64,000 bases of DNA from positions 248,001 to 312,000 of the forward strand of contig CAJXNC010000003.1 in NCBI GenBank assembly GCA_913056125.1, read 5' to 3'. A program made the position numbers and the translations under genes. The stretch is from an uncultured Altererythrobacter sp. Its GTDB lineage: Bacteria > Pseudomonadota > Alphaproteobacteria > Sphingomonadales > Sphingomonadaceae. This document shows positions 11,462 through 20,706 of this stretch, piece by piece. The stretch's first letter is position 1. Every line of letters starts with the position of its first letter. Under the pieces are notes generated by a model, which saw nothing but the letters and a program-made list of their open reading frames with translations, had not been told where the DNA came from and searched no databases.

Positions 11462-11824
11462 ATGAGTATCCTGAACGAAATCCTGAAAGGCATTGGCGGC
11501 GCGCCGGACGATGTCGCGAACTTGGCCGAAAAGGTCGGCATTTCCCCGAATATGGCCGAAATGGCGATTGCAGCGCTAGGGCGCTCGCACCAGATGCAGG
11601 GCGATACGGTGGAACTGGCATCGGCGCAGACCGGACTCGATACCTCAGTTCTTTCGACCATTGTCGAGCAGATCGGAGGCGAGGGCTCGCTGACCCATTT
11701 CGCCAGCATGCTGGAGAACAACCCGCAGGCGAAGGGCCTGCTCGACATGCTCGACCGCGATGGTGACGGCTCGCCGGTCGATGACATCACCGATATGGCC
11801 AAGGGCTTTTTCGGCAAGAAGTAG
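11462..11824 (+). CDS. DUF937/YidB-like small protein
   Basis: MSILNEILKGIGG...ASMLENNPQAKGLLDMLDRDGDGSPVDDITDMAKGFFGKK. Confidence 0.6.
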   Translation: MSILNEILKGIGGAPDDVANLAEKVGISPNMAEMAIAALGRSHQMQGDTVELASAQTGLDTSVLSTIVEQIGGEGSLTHFASMLENNPQAKGLLDMLDRDGDGSPVDDITDMAKGFFGKK

Positions 11825-11845
11825 CCCGCGCCGGCTGCCTGCCTG

Positions 11846-12013
11846 TCAGGGCATGCTTGCCATCAGAGAATACATCGAGCCTACCAGCCCGATGGCGAAC
11901 AGCGCGGTGGCTCCTCCGCGTTGCAGGAAGCGCTGCCTGCGATCCTTCGAATGGGGTACGATCATTAGCAGGATGAAACCTGCGGCCAGGGCCAGGATGA
12001 AATAGGTCATCAT
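11846..12013 (-). CDS. Small membrane protein
   Basis: MMTYFILALAAGFILLMIVPHSKDRRQRFLQRGGATALFAIGLVGSMYSLMASMP; two hydrophobic stretches. Confidence 0.5.
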   Translation of the reverse strand: MMTYFILALAAGFILLMIVPHSKDRRQRFLQRGGATALFAIGLVGSMYSLMASMP

Positions 12014-12157
12014 GGAGTCGTCTCCTCTCCCTTGTATTGAAGATGGAGTGGACCGGGCTGGTGAATACCGCCTCAACGAACAGGGCAAACCACCCGGCAA
12101 GCATATTGCCATGCCAAGCTGGCGGGAAGCGCAGGTCGGGAGTAGGAAGGCCAAACC

Positions 12158-12370
12158 ATGTCCGACCTGATCCTGTCCGTCACCGTCCTTACCGCATTCC
12201 TGCTGATCGGCGGGGCCATCTATCTCTGGCGCAAGAAGGGCAATACAAAGCAGGCCATCCTGATGGCGGTGCTGGCCTTCGTGATGGTGGCCAATGTCGC
12301 AATCTGGCTGATCCCCGCGCCGGAAGAAGTCGGCGGCGCCGTCGTCGACTCGGCACCGCCGGCCCCCTAG
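12158..12370 (+). CDS. Small membrane protein
   Basis: Two predicted TM segments (LSVTVLTAFLLIGGAIYLW, AILMAVLAFVMVANVAIWLI). Confidence 0.55.
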   Translation: MSDLILSVTVLTAFLLIGGAIYLWRKKGNTKQAILMAVLAFVMVANVAIWLIPAPEEVGGAVVDSAPPAP

Positions 12371-12403
12371 CGACCAAACCCTCGGGCTGCGACCCTCAAA
12401 GGA

Positions 12404-13105
12404 TCATCGGTCGTCGGGAATGGTCCAGGTCACGGTTCCCGAATAGGTTCCGCCAACCGGTTCGCCGCGAGCATTGATACCCGGATCGAACTCGGCCCTA
12501 CGTTCGACCCAACGGCAGGTTGCCTGGTCGAGCAGGCGATGGCCCGTGCTCGAGGTGATCCGGCAACCCTGCACCTCGCCGCGCGCATCCACCTCAAGTG
12601 CATAGCTCGCCGTCCCTTCCTGTTCGCGCATCAGCGAACGGGTCGGATATTCGTTATTGGTAATCCAGCCGGCAGGGCCATTGGTCGGGAGCGGGCCATG
12701 GGCATCGAATTGCGGGGTGAGCGGCGCGAGGGGTGTGGTGTCCACCGGGGGAACCACGCGGATCACCTCGTCGAGCGGTGCCAGTTCGGTCACCGTTTCG
12801 AATTCAGCAATCTGGGTGATCTCGAAAGGCGGGGTGGGCGCAACCGGCGTCGATTCGACCACCTGCGTGGTGTCGGGCGGCGTATCTGTCGGTTTGGGGT
12901 CAGGGGGTGGGGGATCGAGCCTGACATCGGTCGTCCTGACGCGCGGTTCGGGTTCGGGCGTGAAGACCTTTACTGTCAGGCCCACGGCCAGGCCGGCCGC
13001 CAGCACGACATGGACCAATGCCACGCCGGTGACGCCGGCAATCCTCTTGCATGTATGGGGTTGCGGATCTGCGTAAGCCATTGACGTTTCTCCTCTTCCA
13101 GCCAT
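12404..13105 (-). CDS. TonB-like energy transducer protein
   Basis: Single N-terminal TM, Pro-rich periplasmic linker, C-terminal EYPTRSLMREQEGTASYALEVDARGEVQGCRITSSTGHRLLDQATC; start may be 13081. Confidence 0.85.
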   Translation of the reverse strand: MAGRGETSMAYADPQPHTCKRIAGVTGVALVHVVLAAGLAVGLTVKVFTPEPEPRVRTTDVRLDPPPPDPKPTDTPPDTTQVVESTPVAPTPPFEITQIAEFETVTELAPLDEVIRVVPPVDTTPLAPLTPQFDAHGPLPTNGPAGWITNNEYPTRSLMREQEGTASYALEVDARGEVQGCRITSSTGHRLLDQATCRWVERRAEFDPGINARGEPVGGTYSGTVTWTIPDDR

Positions 13106-13116
13106 CCATTTCTAGA

Positions 13117-13135
13117 ATGTTATAATGTAACATTA
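13117..13135. promoter_or_regulatory. Nested palindrome upstream of tonB-like gene
   Basis: ATGTTA-TAATG-TAACAT (13117-13133) and TAATGT-A-ACATTA (13123-13135), both perfect inverted repeats. Confidence 0.5.
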
Positions 13136-13203
13136 CATGAGTCGGGAGAAGATTGCAAATCCGCCTCTCTTGCAGGCCGATTGCTTAGGGGGTCAGGCGT
13201 GGA

Positions 13204-13860
13204 TCAGGTGATCTCGCAGGACGGGTCCAGACGGAAGTCGAGATACTTGTCGACCGAGCCCTTGAGCTGGTCCATCTCGTTCTCGAAAAAGTGGTTTGCC
13301 CGCGGAATTTCGTCGTGATGGATGGTGATGTGCTTCTGCGTGCGCAGCTTGTCGACCAGCTTCTGCACCGAATTGGGTTGCACCACCGTATCCGCCGTCC
13401 CTTGGATGAAGATTCCGCTTGCCGGGCAAGGTGCGAGAAAGCTGAAATCGTACATGTTGGCGGGCGGGGCGATCGAGATGAACCCGCGGATTTCAGGGCG
13501 CCGCATGAGCAGCTGCATGCCGATCAGCGCGCCGAAGCTGACGCCGGCGACCCAGGTGGTCTGCGCTTCCTGGTGGATCGACTGTACCCAGTCGAGCGCG
13601 GCAGCCGCATCTGACAACTCGCCGATGCCGTTGTCGAAGCTGCCCTGGCTGCGGCCGACGCCGCGGAAATTGAAGCGCAAGGTGGCAAAGCCGCGATCGA
13701 CGAAGTTCTTGTACAGCATCTGCACGATCCGGTCGTTCATGGTGCCGCCGCCCTGCGAATGGGGGTGCAGGATCATGGCCACGGGCGCGCGCGGACGCGG
13801 ACCGGGAGAGAAACGACCTTCAAGGCGGCCTTCGGGGCCGGGGAAAATTACATGAGGCAT
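13204..13860 (-). CDS. Alpha/beta hydrolase
   Basis: VAGVSFGALIGMQLL nucleophile elbow; ILHPHSQGGGTMNDRIV; RFNFRGVGRSQGSFDNGIGE. Confidence 0.88.
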   Translation of the reverse strand: MPHVIFPGPEGRLEGRFSPGPRPRAPVAMILHPHSQGGGTMNDRIVQMLYKNFVDRGFATLRFNFRGVGRSQGSFDNGIGELSDAAAALDWVQSIHQEAQTTWVAGVSFGALIGMQLLMRRPEIRGFISIAPPANMYDFSFLAPCPASGIFIQGTADTVVQPNSVQKLVDKLRTQKHITIHHDEIPRANHFFENEMDQLKGSVDKYLDFRLDPSCEIT

Positions 13861-13958
13861 GGTGTGCGAATGCTCTGTACTGGTTCTGTGAACCGCGCGG
13901 GTGGCGCGATGGAAGTCGCGGGCTATATAGGAATTCGCCGAGGTTTCGCAATTATTCC

Positions 13959-15005
13959 ATGACGCAACGTATTTATCTCGATCATGCGGCCACCACGCCG
14001 CTCCGCCCCGAAGCGCTGACAGCGATGGAAGAGGGCTATTCGATCTGGGCCAATCCTTCTTCCCCGCATGGTGAAGGCCGCAAGGCCAAGGCTGCGCTCG
14101 AGGATGCGCGTGCGCGGGTGAAATCCGCCCTCAAATGGGAAGGCGAAGTGATCTTCACCGGCGGAGCGAGCGAAGCGTTGATGATCGGCTTGCGGCAGGC
14201 CAAGGCCGCGCGCAGGCTGGCATCTGCGGTCGAACACGATGCCGTGTTCCGGGCCGCGCCCGATGCCGAAGTCGTTCCGATGGATGATGGTGCAGTTGAC
14301 CTCGGCGCGCTCGAAAAGGCGCTGGCGGGATCGGGCAATGCAGTTCTCTCACTGCAATCGATCAACTCGGAAACGGGCACGGTGCTGATACCGCATGAGG
14401 GGACAGAGGCACTCGATATGGTGCGCGAGGCGGGCGGGCTTTTCCTTGCCGACTGCTCGCAAAGTGCAGGCCGTGTGCCTCTGCCCGATGCCGACATGGT
14501 GGCTGTCGCCGGACACAAGTTCGGCGCGCCGGTAGGCGTCGGCGCGCTGCTGGTGCGCGATTTTGCCATGCTTGAGCCTACAGGTGGTCATGAGCGAGGC
14601 TATCGCCAGGGAACGGAGAACCTCCCTGCGATCATGGGCCTGGCTGCGGCGCTGGAGGCGGGCGGTATCGAGACCTGGCCGACAACCTATCCCGACAGGT
14701 TCGAATTCAAGGACCGCATGCGCCGCCACGGCGAGGTCATCTGCATCGGCCCGCAATGCTCGCACATCATCGCCGTGGCCCATCCGGAGATGAGTGCGCA
14801 GGCTCTGCTGATCCGCCTCGATGCGCTGGGCTTCGCGGTTTCCGCTGGCAGCGCTTGTTCCTCCGGGACGCTCAAGAAGAGCCGCGTGCTTGACGCCTTC
14901 GGCGTGAGCGATGACTTGGCGAGCCGGACGATCCGCGTGAGCATGGGCTGGAACACGACACCTGCAGAGCTGGATGCCTTCGTTGCGGCGTGGAAATCGG
15001 TCTAG
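13959..15005 (+). CDS. Class V aminotransferase / cysteine desulfurase (first copy)
   Basis: IYLDHAATTPLRPEA, VAVAGHKFGAPVGVGALLVR (PLP Lys), SAGSACSSGTLKKSRVL (active-site Cys). Confidence 0.9.
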   Translation: MTQRIYLDHAATTPLRPEALTAMEEGYSIWANPSSPHGEGRKAKAALEDARARVKSALKWEGEVIFTGGASEALMIGLRQAKAARRLASAVEHDAVFRAAPDAEVVPMDDGAVDLGALEKALAGSGNAVLSLQSINSETGTVLIPHEGTEALDMVREAGGLFLADCSQSAGRVPLPDADMVAVAGHKFGAPVGVGALLVRDFAMLEPTGGHERGYRQGTENLPAIMGLAAALEAGGIETWPTTYPDRFEFKDRMRRHGEVICIGPQCSHIIAVAHPEMSAQALLIRLDALGFAVSAGSACSSGTLKKSRVLDAFGVSDDLASRTIRVSMGWNTTPAELDAFVAAWKSV

Positions 15006-15012
15006 GCGTAGC

Positions 15013-16086
15013 GTGATCTATCTCGACTACCAGGCGACGACGCCGCTGGCACCCGCAGCGCGCGAGGCCATGATGAAGTGGCTCGACGGGCCGGAAGGAA
15101 CCAGCTTCGGCAATCCGCACAGCCAGCACCGCATGGGCCGCATGGCCGCCGCTGCGGTGGAACTGGCGCGTGAAAGGGTCGCCGCGCTACTGCCGCCGGG
15201 CGGGACGGTGATCTTCACCGGCAGCGCGACCGAGGCGATCAACCTTGCCATTCGCGGGAGCGGGCGGGGCGGTAGTATTGCCGTCTCGTCGATCGAACAT
15301 GCCGCCGTGCTCGATACGGTCGAAGACCTCGGCAACGGCCATGTTTTGAAGACCGATGCAGATGGCACCTGTCACCCGGATCAGGAATGGCCGAGCGACA
15401 CCCGCCTGATCGCGGTGATGCAGGTCAATAACGAGATCGGCACGATCCAGCCGATGGATAAATGGCTGGCTGTCGCCGGCACGCAGGACAAGCTGCTGCT
15501 GTGCGACGCGGTGCAGGCGGCAGGCAAGATGCCGGTGGCCGGGGCGGACATGATCGCCATTTCCGCCCACAAGATGCACGGCCCCAAGGGCATTGGCGCG
15601 CTCTGGGTGCGCGATGGGTTGGATCTCGACCCGCTGATCACCGGCGGCGGGCAGGAACAGGGCCTGCGCTCGGGCACGCTCAGCCCGGCCCTGTGCGCGG
15701 GTTTCGGCGCAGCGGCACAGCTCGCGGCCGAGCGAATGGAGGAGGATACGGCGCATATTTCTGCCCTGTGGGACCGCGCGCGCGACATGTTCGACGGCTG
15801 GACGCTCAACGGCTCGGCCGGGCACCGCTGGAAGGGCAATCTCAACATTCGGCGGGACGGTCTCGATGTAGCCCGGCTGATGAGCGAGTGCCGCGATGTG
15901 ATGTTTTCTGCAGGCTCGGCCTGCGCCAGCGGCTCGGGCCGCCCCAGCCATGTGCTGCGTGCCATCGGCCTTTCCGACGAACAGGCGAAAAGCTCCATCC
16001 GCCTCGGTTTTGGCCGCTATACGAGCATGGAACAGCTTGAAGAGGCCGCGCGATCGATTATCGCTGCCGCCGACAGCCAGGGGTAA
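15013..16086 (+). CDS. Cysteine desulfurase (second copy)
   Basis: IYLDYQATTPLAPAAR, ISAHKMHGPKGIGALWVR, SAGSACASGSGRPSHVL; GTG start at 15013. Confidence 0.92.
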   Translation: MIYLDYQATTPLAPAAREAMMKWLDGPEGTSFGNPHSQHRMGRMAAAAVELARERVAALLPPGGTVIFTGSATEAINLAIRGSGRGGSIAVSSIEHAAVLDTVEDLGNGHVLKTDADGTCHPDQEWPSDTRLIAVMQVNNEIGTIQPMDKWLAVAGTQDKLLLCDAVQAAGKMPVAGADMIAISAHKMHGPKGIGALWVRDGLDLDPLITGGGQEQGLRSGTLSPALCAGFGAAAQLAAERMEEDTAHISALWDRARDMFDGWTLNGSAGHRWKGNLNIRRDGLDVARLMSECRDVMFSAGSACASGSGRPSHVLRAIGLSDEQAKSSIRLGFGRYTSMEQLEEAARSIIAAADSQG

Positions 16087-16088
16087 GA

Positions 16089-16421
16089 ATCATCAAGATC
16101 AAATTCATCACGCGCGACGGTGACAAGGTCGAGACAGAGGCGAAAGCAGGGGATCGCCTGCTCGAGGTCGGCCAGGCTGCGGGCATGCCGCTCGAAGGGA
16201 CATGCGAAGGGCAAATGGCATGCTCGACGTGCCACGTGATCGTGGCGCAGGACTGGTTCGGGAAGCTGCCAGAAGCCTCCGATGACGAGGAAGACATGCT
16301 CGACCTCGCCGCGGACGTGCAGCCGACCAGCCGCCTGTCCTGCCAGATCCTGCTGACCGAGGAGATGGACGGGCTCGAAGTCCGCATCCCCTCCGACAGT
16401 CACGACATGCAGGGTTATTGA
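16089..16421 (+). CDS. [2Fe-2S] adrenodoxin-type ferredoxin, apparent non-canonical ATC start
   Basis: IIKIKFITRDGDKVETEAKAGDRLLEVGQAAGMPLEGTCEGQMACSTCHVIV...RLSCQILL; no ATG/GTG/TTG between the in-frame TGA at 16038 and the internal ATG at 16185; AGGGG at 16079-16083. Confidence 0.85.
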   Translation: MIKIKFITRDGDKVETEAKAGDRLLEVGQAAGMPLEGTCEGQMACSTCHVIVAQDWFGKLPEASDDEEDMLDLAADVQPTSRLSCQILLTEEMDGLEVRIPSDSHDMQGY

Positions 16422-17437
16422 GGAGCTTCCTCCTCGCTCTTGGTCTTTGTTGCTGCTTCCTCAGCTGCCGCTGAGGGCTTCTTCCTGAAACGCCAGAAGG
16501 GCAGTTTCAGCTTGCGCCAGACCCAGACGATCCCGGCGAGCGCCAGCCCCCAGGGCAACAGATAGGCGAACAGCATGATCACGGCGGCAATCGCGCTGCC
16601 CAGGGTCGCGCCCAGGGAGCCAAGTGCCCACCGGACCGGCTCCCAGAACCCGCCCGAACTACGCGAGCCGGATTCGTAGCCGATTGTGATGTCGCTAAAG
16701 GCGACGCGGCCGCGCATTTCGGCAAGCCAGCTGCGGGCCCGGTCGATCTCCTCATTCACCTGCGCAACGCCGCGCTCGGCCTCGACCAATTCGGCGACCG
16801 TGCCATTGCGGTTGCGCAGCACTTCCATCAGCCGGTCACGCAGCAAGGTACGGGCACGCAGCCGCGCTTCGGTATCGACGATCTGCTTGGACAGGTCCTC
16901 GCCCGAGATGGAGGAGGAGACTTGTTCGCCTCCAGCGCCCTCGGCGGCAGTCGCCAGCTCCTTGCCGAAATCGCGTGCCTGGTCGGCCACCACCTCGATC
17001 TGCAGCCTTCCATAAGCGTAATCACCCGATGAGCCGGACTGGTTCATGGCAATGATCCGGCACACATCGGGGCCTTTGCTCACGCAGAGATCGGCATGCT
17101 GCTGTTGCAGCGGCGTCAGCACGTCGCTGTCGACGCGAAAGCCGTATTCATAACGGTAGGCAATCTGCGGCATGCCGATTGGGATTTGTTCGCTTGCATC
17201 GCCATCAAGCGTGTCGGGCTCCGGCTCCGCGATATCGACAGAGACATATTGCCTCACGGGTTCGGCGGGAGCGGGGGGAGGGGACAGGTCGGGCAGTATG
17301 CTCGGACTTTCCATCGCTTCGTAGAAGCCGAATTGCTCCTGCGGGGCCTCGGTATTCTCGCGGGCTGCGCGATTGGGGGAACCGCATCCGGCCAGCATGG
17401 TCGTGGCCGCCAGGACTCCAATCAGTCTCTTGAGCAT
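16415..17437 (-). CDS. DUF4349 domain-containing lipoprotein
   Basis: Lipobox TTMLAGC; coiled-coil LSKQIVDTEARLRARTLLRDRLMEVLRNRNGTVAELVEAERGVAQVNEEIDRARSWLAEMRGRVAFSDITI typical of DUF4349. Confidence 0.85.
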   Translation of the reverse strand: MLKRLIGVLAATTMLAGCGSPNRAARENTEAPQEQFGFYEAMESPSILPDLSPPPAPAEPVRQYVSVDIAEPEPDTLDGDASEQIPIGMPQIAYRYEYGFRVDSDVLTPLQQQHADLCVSKGPDVCRIIAMNQSGSSGDYAYGRLQIEVVADQARDFGKELATAAEGAGGEQVSSSISGEDLSKQIVDTEARLRARTLLRDRLMEVLRNRNGTVAELVEAERGVAQVNEEIDRARSWLAEMRGRVAFSDITIGYESGSRSSGGFWEPVRWALGSLGATLGSAIAAVIMLFAYLLPWGLALAGIVWVWRKLKLPFWRFRKKPSAAAEEAATKTKSEEEAPQ

Positions 17438-17485
17438 TGTGCCTCTCCTTCTCCTGCCGCCGGTCTTCCGGCCTGCGCACATCTT

Positions 17486-17502
17486 ATGTGATAATGTATC
17501 AT
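17486..17502. promoter_or_regulatory. Palindrome-like element upstream of DUF4349 gene, related to 13117-13133
   Basis: ATGTGATAATGTATCAT, 15/17 identical to ATGTTATAATGTAACAT at 13117-13133; contains perfect IR TGATA-ATG-TATCA. Confidence 0.5.
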
Positions 17503-17591
17503 GGTCAAGTTGAGAGGATTTTCCACGCCTCTTGGGGAAATATCCTCCGCCCCCGCTGTCGCCCGCGAAGACCCGGTGTTAGGGCATCTGC

Positions 17592-19889
17592 ATGTCCACC
17601 ATCGAAGACGACAAGGATCCGTTCGACGCCATTGTCGATGCGCCATTCGACAGCGCATTGTCCGAACGCTACCTGGTCTATGCGCTATCCACGATCACCG
17701 CGCGTTCGCTTCCCGATCTGCGCGACGGGCTGAAGCCGGTCCACCGCCGCATCCTGTGGGGCATGCGGCAATTGCGCCTCTCGCCCGATAGCGCCTTCAA
17801 GAAGTCCTCGCGCGTCGTGGGTGACGTGATGGGCAAGTTCCACCCGCATGGCGATGCCGCGCTCTACGATGCGATGGTCCGCCTGGCCCAGCCGTTTGCC
17901 ATGCGCTACCCGTTAGTCGAGGGGCAGGGCAATTTCGGCAATATCGACGGCGATAATGCCGCTGCCGCGCGCTACACCGAATGCCGCCTGACGCGCACCG
18001 CCATATTGCTGATGCAGGGGCTGGACGAAGGCACGGTCGATTTCGTCCCGACTTACAATAACGAGGAAGAAGAGCCGGTCATCTTCCCCGGCCTGTTCCC
18101 CAACCTGCTTGCCAATGGCGCCAGCGGCATCGCGGTGGGCATGGCGACCTCGATCCCCAGCCACAATGTCGCCGAAGTGATCGATGCGACGCTGGAGCTG
18201 ATCGACAATCCGCATGTCGAACACGCGCGGCTGATGGAGCTGATGAAGGGGCCGGACTTCGCCACCGGCGGCCTGATCGTCGACAGCGCGGAAAGCATTT
18301 CCAACGCCTATGAGACCGGGCGCGGGAGCTTCCGCGTGCGCGGTCGTTTCCATGCTGCCGAAGCTGAAAATGCCGAAGATCGCGAGCTTGGGATTGAGCG
18401 GATCAAGGGCGGCGGCTACCAGCTGGTCATTTCCGAAATCCCCTACCAGGTGCCCAAGGGCAAGCTGATCGAGCAGATCGCACAGGCGATATCGGACAAG
18501 AAGCTGCCCATCCTCGAGGATGTACGCGACGAGTCCGACGAGCAGATCCGCATCGTGCTGGTCCCGCGCAGCCGCAATGTCGATCCGGAGCTGCTCAAGG
18601 AATCGCTCTACAAGCTGACCGATCTCGAAACGCGCTTCAGCCTCAACCTCAACGTGCTCGATGCCACGCGCACACCGATGGTGATGGGGCTGAAGGAGCT
18701 GCTCGGAAACTGGGTCGCCAGCCAGATCGACATACTCCAGCGGCGCACGCAGCATCGGCTGGACAAGATCGCCGACCGGCTCGAACTGGTCGAGGGTTAC
18801 ATCATTGCCTTCCTCAATCTCGACCGCGTGATCGAGATCATCCGTACCGAGGACGAGCCCAAGCCGGTGATGATGGCCGAATTCGGCCTGACCGACCGCC
18901 AGACCGAAGCAATCCTCAACATGCGCTTGCGCAGCCTGCGCAAGCTCGAGGAAATGCAGTTACGGCAGGAGAAGGACGATCTTCTCGCCGAGCGGGACGA
19001 GCTCGAAAAACTGCTCGCTTCGCCCGCTCGCCAGCGCACGCGCCTCAAGCGTGACCTCAATGCATTGCGCAAGGAATACGGGCCGGACACCGCCATCGGT
19101 GCGCGCCGCACCACTATCGAGGAAGCCGAGCCGGCGGTCGAATTCAGCATGGATGCGATGATCGAGAAGGAGCCGGTGACGGTGATCCTATCGAAAAAGG
19201 GCTGGATCCGTGCGGCCAAAGGACATGTCGACCTTGGCGAGGATGGCTGCGGCGATTTCAAATACAAGGAAGGCGATGAGGCGGCATTTGCTGTCCATTG
19301 CCAGACCACCGACAAGCTGCTGCTGGCGGCTGACGATGGCCGCTTCTTCACGCTCGGCGCAGACAAGCTGCCCAGCGCGCGCGGCTTTGGCGAGCCGGTG
19401 CGCAACACGCTCGATATCGATGCTTCGGCGCAGATCGTCGCGCTGATCGTGCATGAGAAAGACAAGCAGCTGCTGCTGGCCTCTACCATCGGCAAGGGCT
19501 TTGCGGCGGTGACCGACGAGCTGCTGGCCGAAACGCGCAAGGGCCGCCAGGTGGTCAATCTGAAGGGCGATGCGAAGCTGGCCGTTGCCACCACTATTGC
19601 ACCCGAGCACGACCATGTCGCCGTGGTGGGGGAGAACCGTAAGCTGGTGGTCTTCGCGCTCGACGAAATGCCGGTGATGACGCGCGGGCAGGGCGTGACG
19701 CTGCAGCGCTACCGCGATGGCGGACTGTCCGATGCGACCACCTTCACGCTCGCCAATGGCCTGTCATGGGCGATGGGCGGCAAGGGCGATCGCACGCGCA
19801 CGGAAGAGGAAATCCACATGTGGAAGGTGGCGCGCGGCGCCGCCGGGCGCTTGCCACCGCGCGGCTTCCCGCAGGATAACAAGTTCTAG
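17592..19889 (+). CDS. parC: DNA topoisomerase IV subunit A
   Basis: RYLVYALSTITARSLPDLRDGLKPVHRRILWGMRQL, YTECRLTR active-site Tyr region; C-terminal repeats. Confidence 0.96.
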   Translation: MSTIEDDKDPFDAIVDAPFDSALSERYLVYALSTITARSLPDLRDGLKPVHRRILWGMRQLRLSPDSAFKKSSRVVGDVMGKFHPHGDAALYDAMVRLAQPFAMRYPLVEGQGNFGNIDGDNAAAARYTECRLTRTAILLMQGLDEGTVDFVPTYNNEEEEPVIFPGLFPNLLANGASGIAVGMATSIPSHNVAEVIDATLELIDNPHVEHARLMELMKGPDFATGGLIVDSAESISNAYETGRGSFRVRGRFHAAEAENAEDRELGIERIKGGGYQLVISEIPYQVPKGKLIEQIAQAISDKKLPILEDVRDESDEQIRIVLVPRSRNVDPELLKESLYKLTDLETRFSLNLNVLDATRTPMVMGLKELLGNWVASQIDILQRRTQHRLDKIADRLELVEGYIIAFLNLDRVIEIIRTEDEPKPVMMAEFGLTDRQTEAILNMRLRSLRKLEEMQLRQEKDDLLAERDELEKLLASPARQRTRLKRDLNALRKEYGPDTAIGARRTTIEEAEPAVEFSMDAMIEKEPVTVILSKKGWIRAAKGHVDLGEDGCGDFKYKEGDEAAFAVHCQTTDKLLLAADDGRFFTLGADKLPSARGFGEPVRNTLDIDASAQIVALIVHEKDKQLLLASTIGKGFAAVTDELLAETRKGRQVVNLKGDAKLAVATTIAPEHDHVAVVGENRKLVVFALDEMPVMTRGQGVTLQRYRDGGLSDATTFTLANGLSWAMGGKGDRTRTEEEIHMWKVARGAAGRLPPRGFPQDNKF

Positions 19890-19899
19890 GCGACAATAG

Positions 19900-19934
19900 A
19901 AAAGGGCCAGCGGATCGCTCCGCCGGCCCCTTCG
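19900..19934. terminator. Probable bidirectional intrinsic terminator
   Basis: AAAAGGGCCAGCGGA-TCGC-TCCGCCGGCCCCTT hairpin between convergent parC and the 19956 gene. Confidence 0.75.
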
Positions 19935-19955
19935 TTTGTTCGAATGCCTTCCGGC

Positions 19956-20498
19956 TTAGCCGCCGTTCAGGGCTGCCTGGATTTGCTCCAGCGTGGCGAG
20001 CACGGTCAACGAACCAGCGTCATCAACCCAGAAGAGGTTGCTCGGCAGCGTAACCAGCTGTTCGCCTTCGCCTTTGATAACGACATTTTCGCCGGCCAGC
20101 TCGTCGATCATGCCGAGCGACTGCGCGTCACGGGTGATGACCGGAGTGCCAACCACCAGCGCGGCAGCAAGTGCTTCGGCCTGTGCGGCTTCGGCTGCGG
20201 CCTGGGCTTCGGCTGCAGCAGCTTCCTGCTGCGCGACCTGGGCGGCCATCATTTCTTCAAGCGCGGTCTTGGTGATGTTGAGCGTCGGGCCAGCCTCGCT
20301 GGTGCCGAACGAATTGGCAGGCAGCGGAACCTGATAGGTGCCGGTGTCGATAGTGACGTTGGTGCCGTCATTCGCGATGATCTGGCCGATCGGTGCATCG
20401 TCATTGCCCATCACGGTGTCGCCGACTTCCTGTGCCTGTGCGGAGATGGGTGCGGCAGCGACGGCTGCGGCGGCGAGGAGTACCTTACCTAGCTTCAT
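19956..20498 (-). CDS. Exported protein with two tandem about 65-aa repeats, possibly PRC-barrel-like
   Basis: Signal peptide MKLGKVLLAAAAVAAAPISAQAQ; two VG..V-type modules flanking an Ala/Gln/Glu-rich linker. Confidence 0.65.
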   Translation of the reverse strand: MKLGKVLLAAAAVAAAPISAQAQEVGDTVMGNDDAPIGQIIANDGTNVTIDTGTYQVPLPANSFGTSEAGPTLNITKTALEEMMAAQVAQQEAAAAEAQAAAEAAQAEALAAALVVGTPVITRDAQSLGMIDELAGENVVIKGEGEQLVTLPSNLFWVDDAGSLTVLATLEQIQAALNGG

Positions 20499-20706
20499 GA
20501 ATTCCTGTCCCTTGCAACTTCGAATCTCAAAAACGATGTCGTCCCGATCCCGCCAGAGCAGGCATGAGGCCGACCAAAATGGGAAAAAGGCATGTTTACC
20601 TTCACGGTCCGGGGTATCGCCCGAACCGTTAGCGTGCAACCCATTCTGGTCACAAAATATGCAGGAATCGGCCTGAATTGTGCCTTATTCGGATGAAATC
20701 GCAGGT

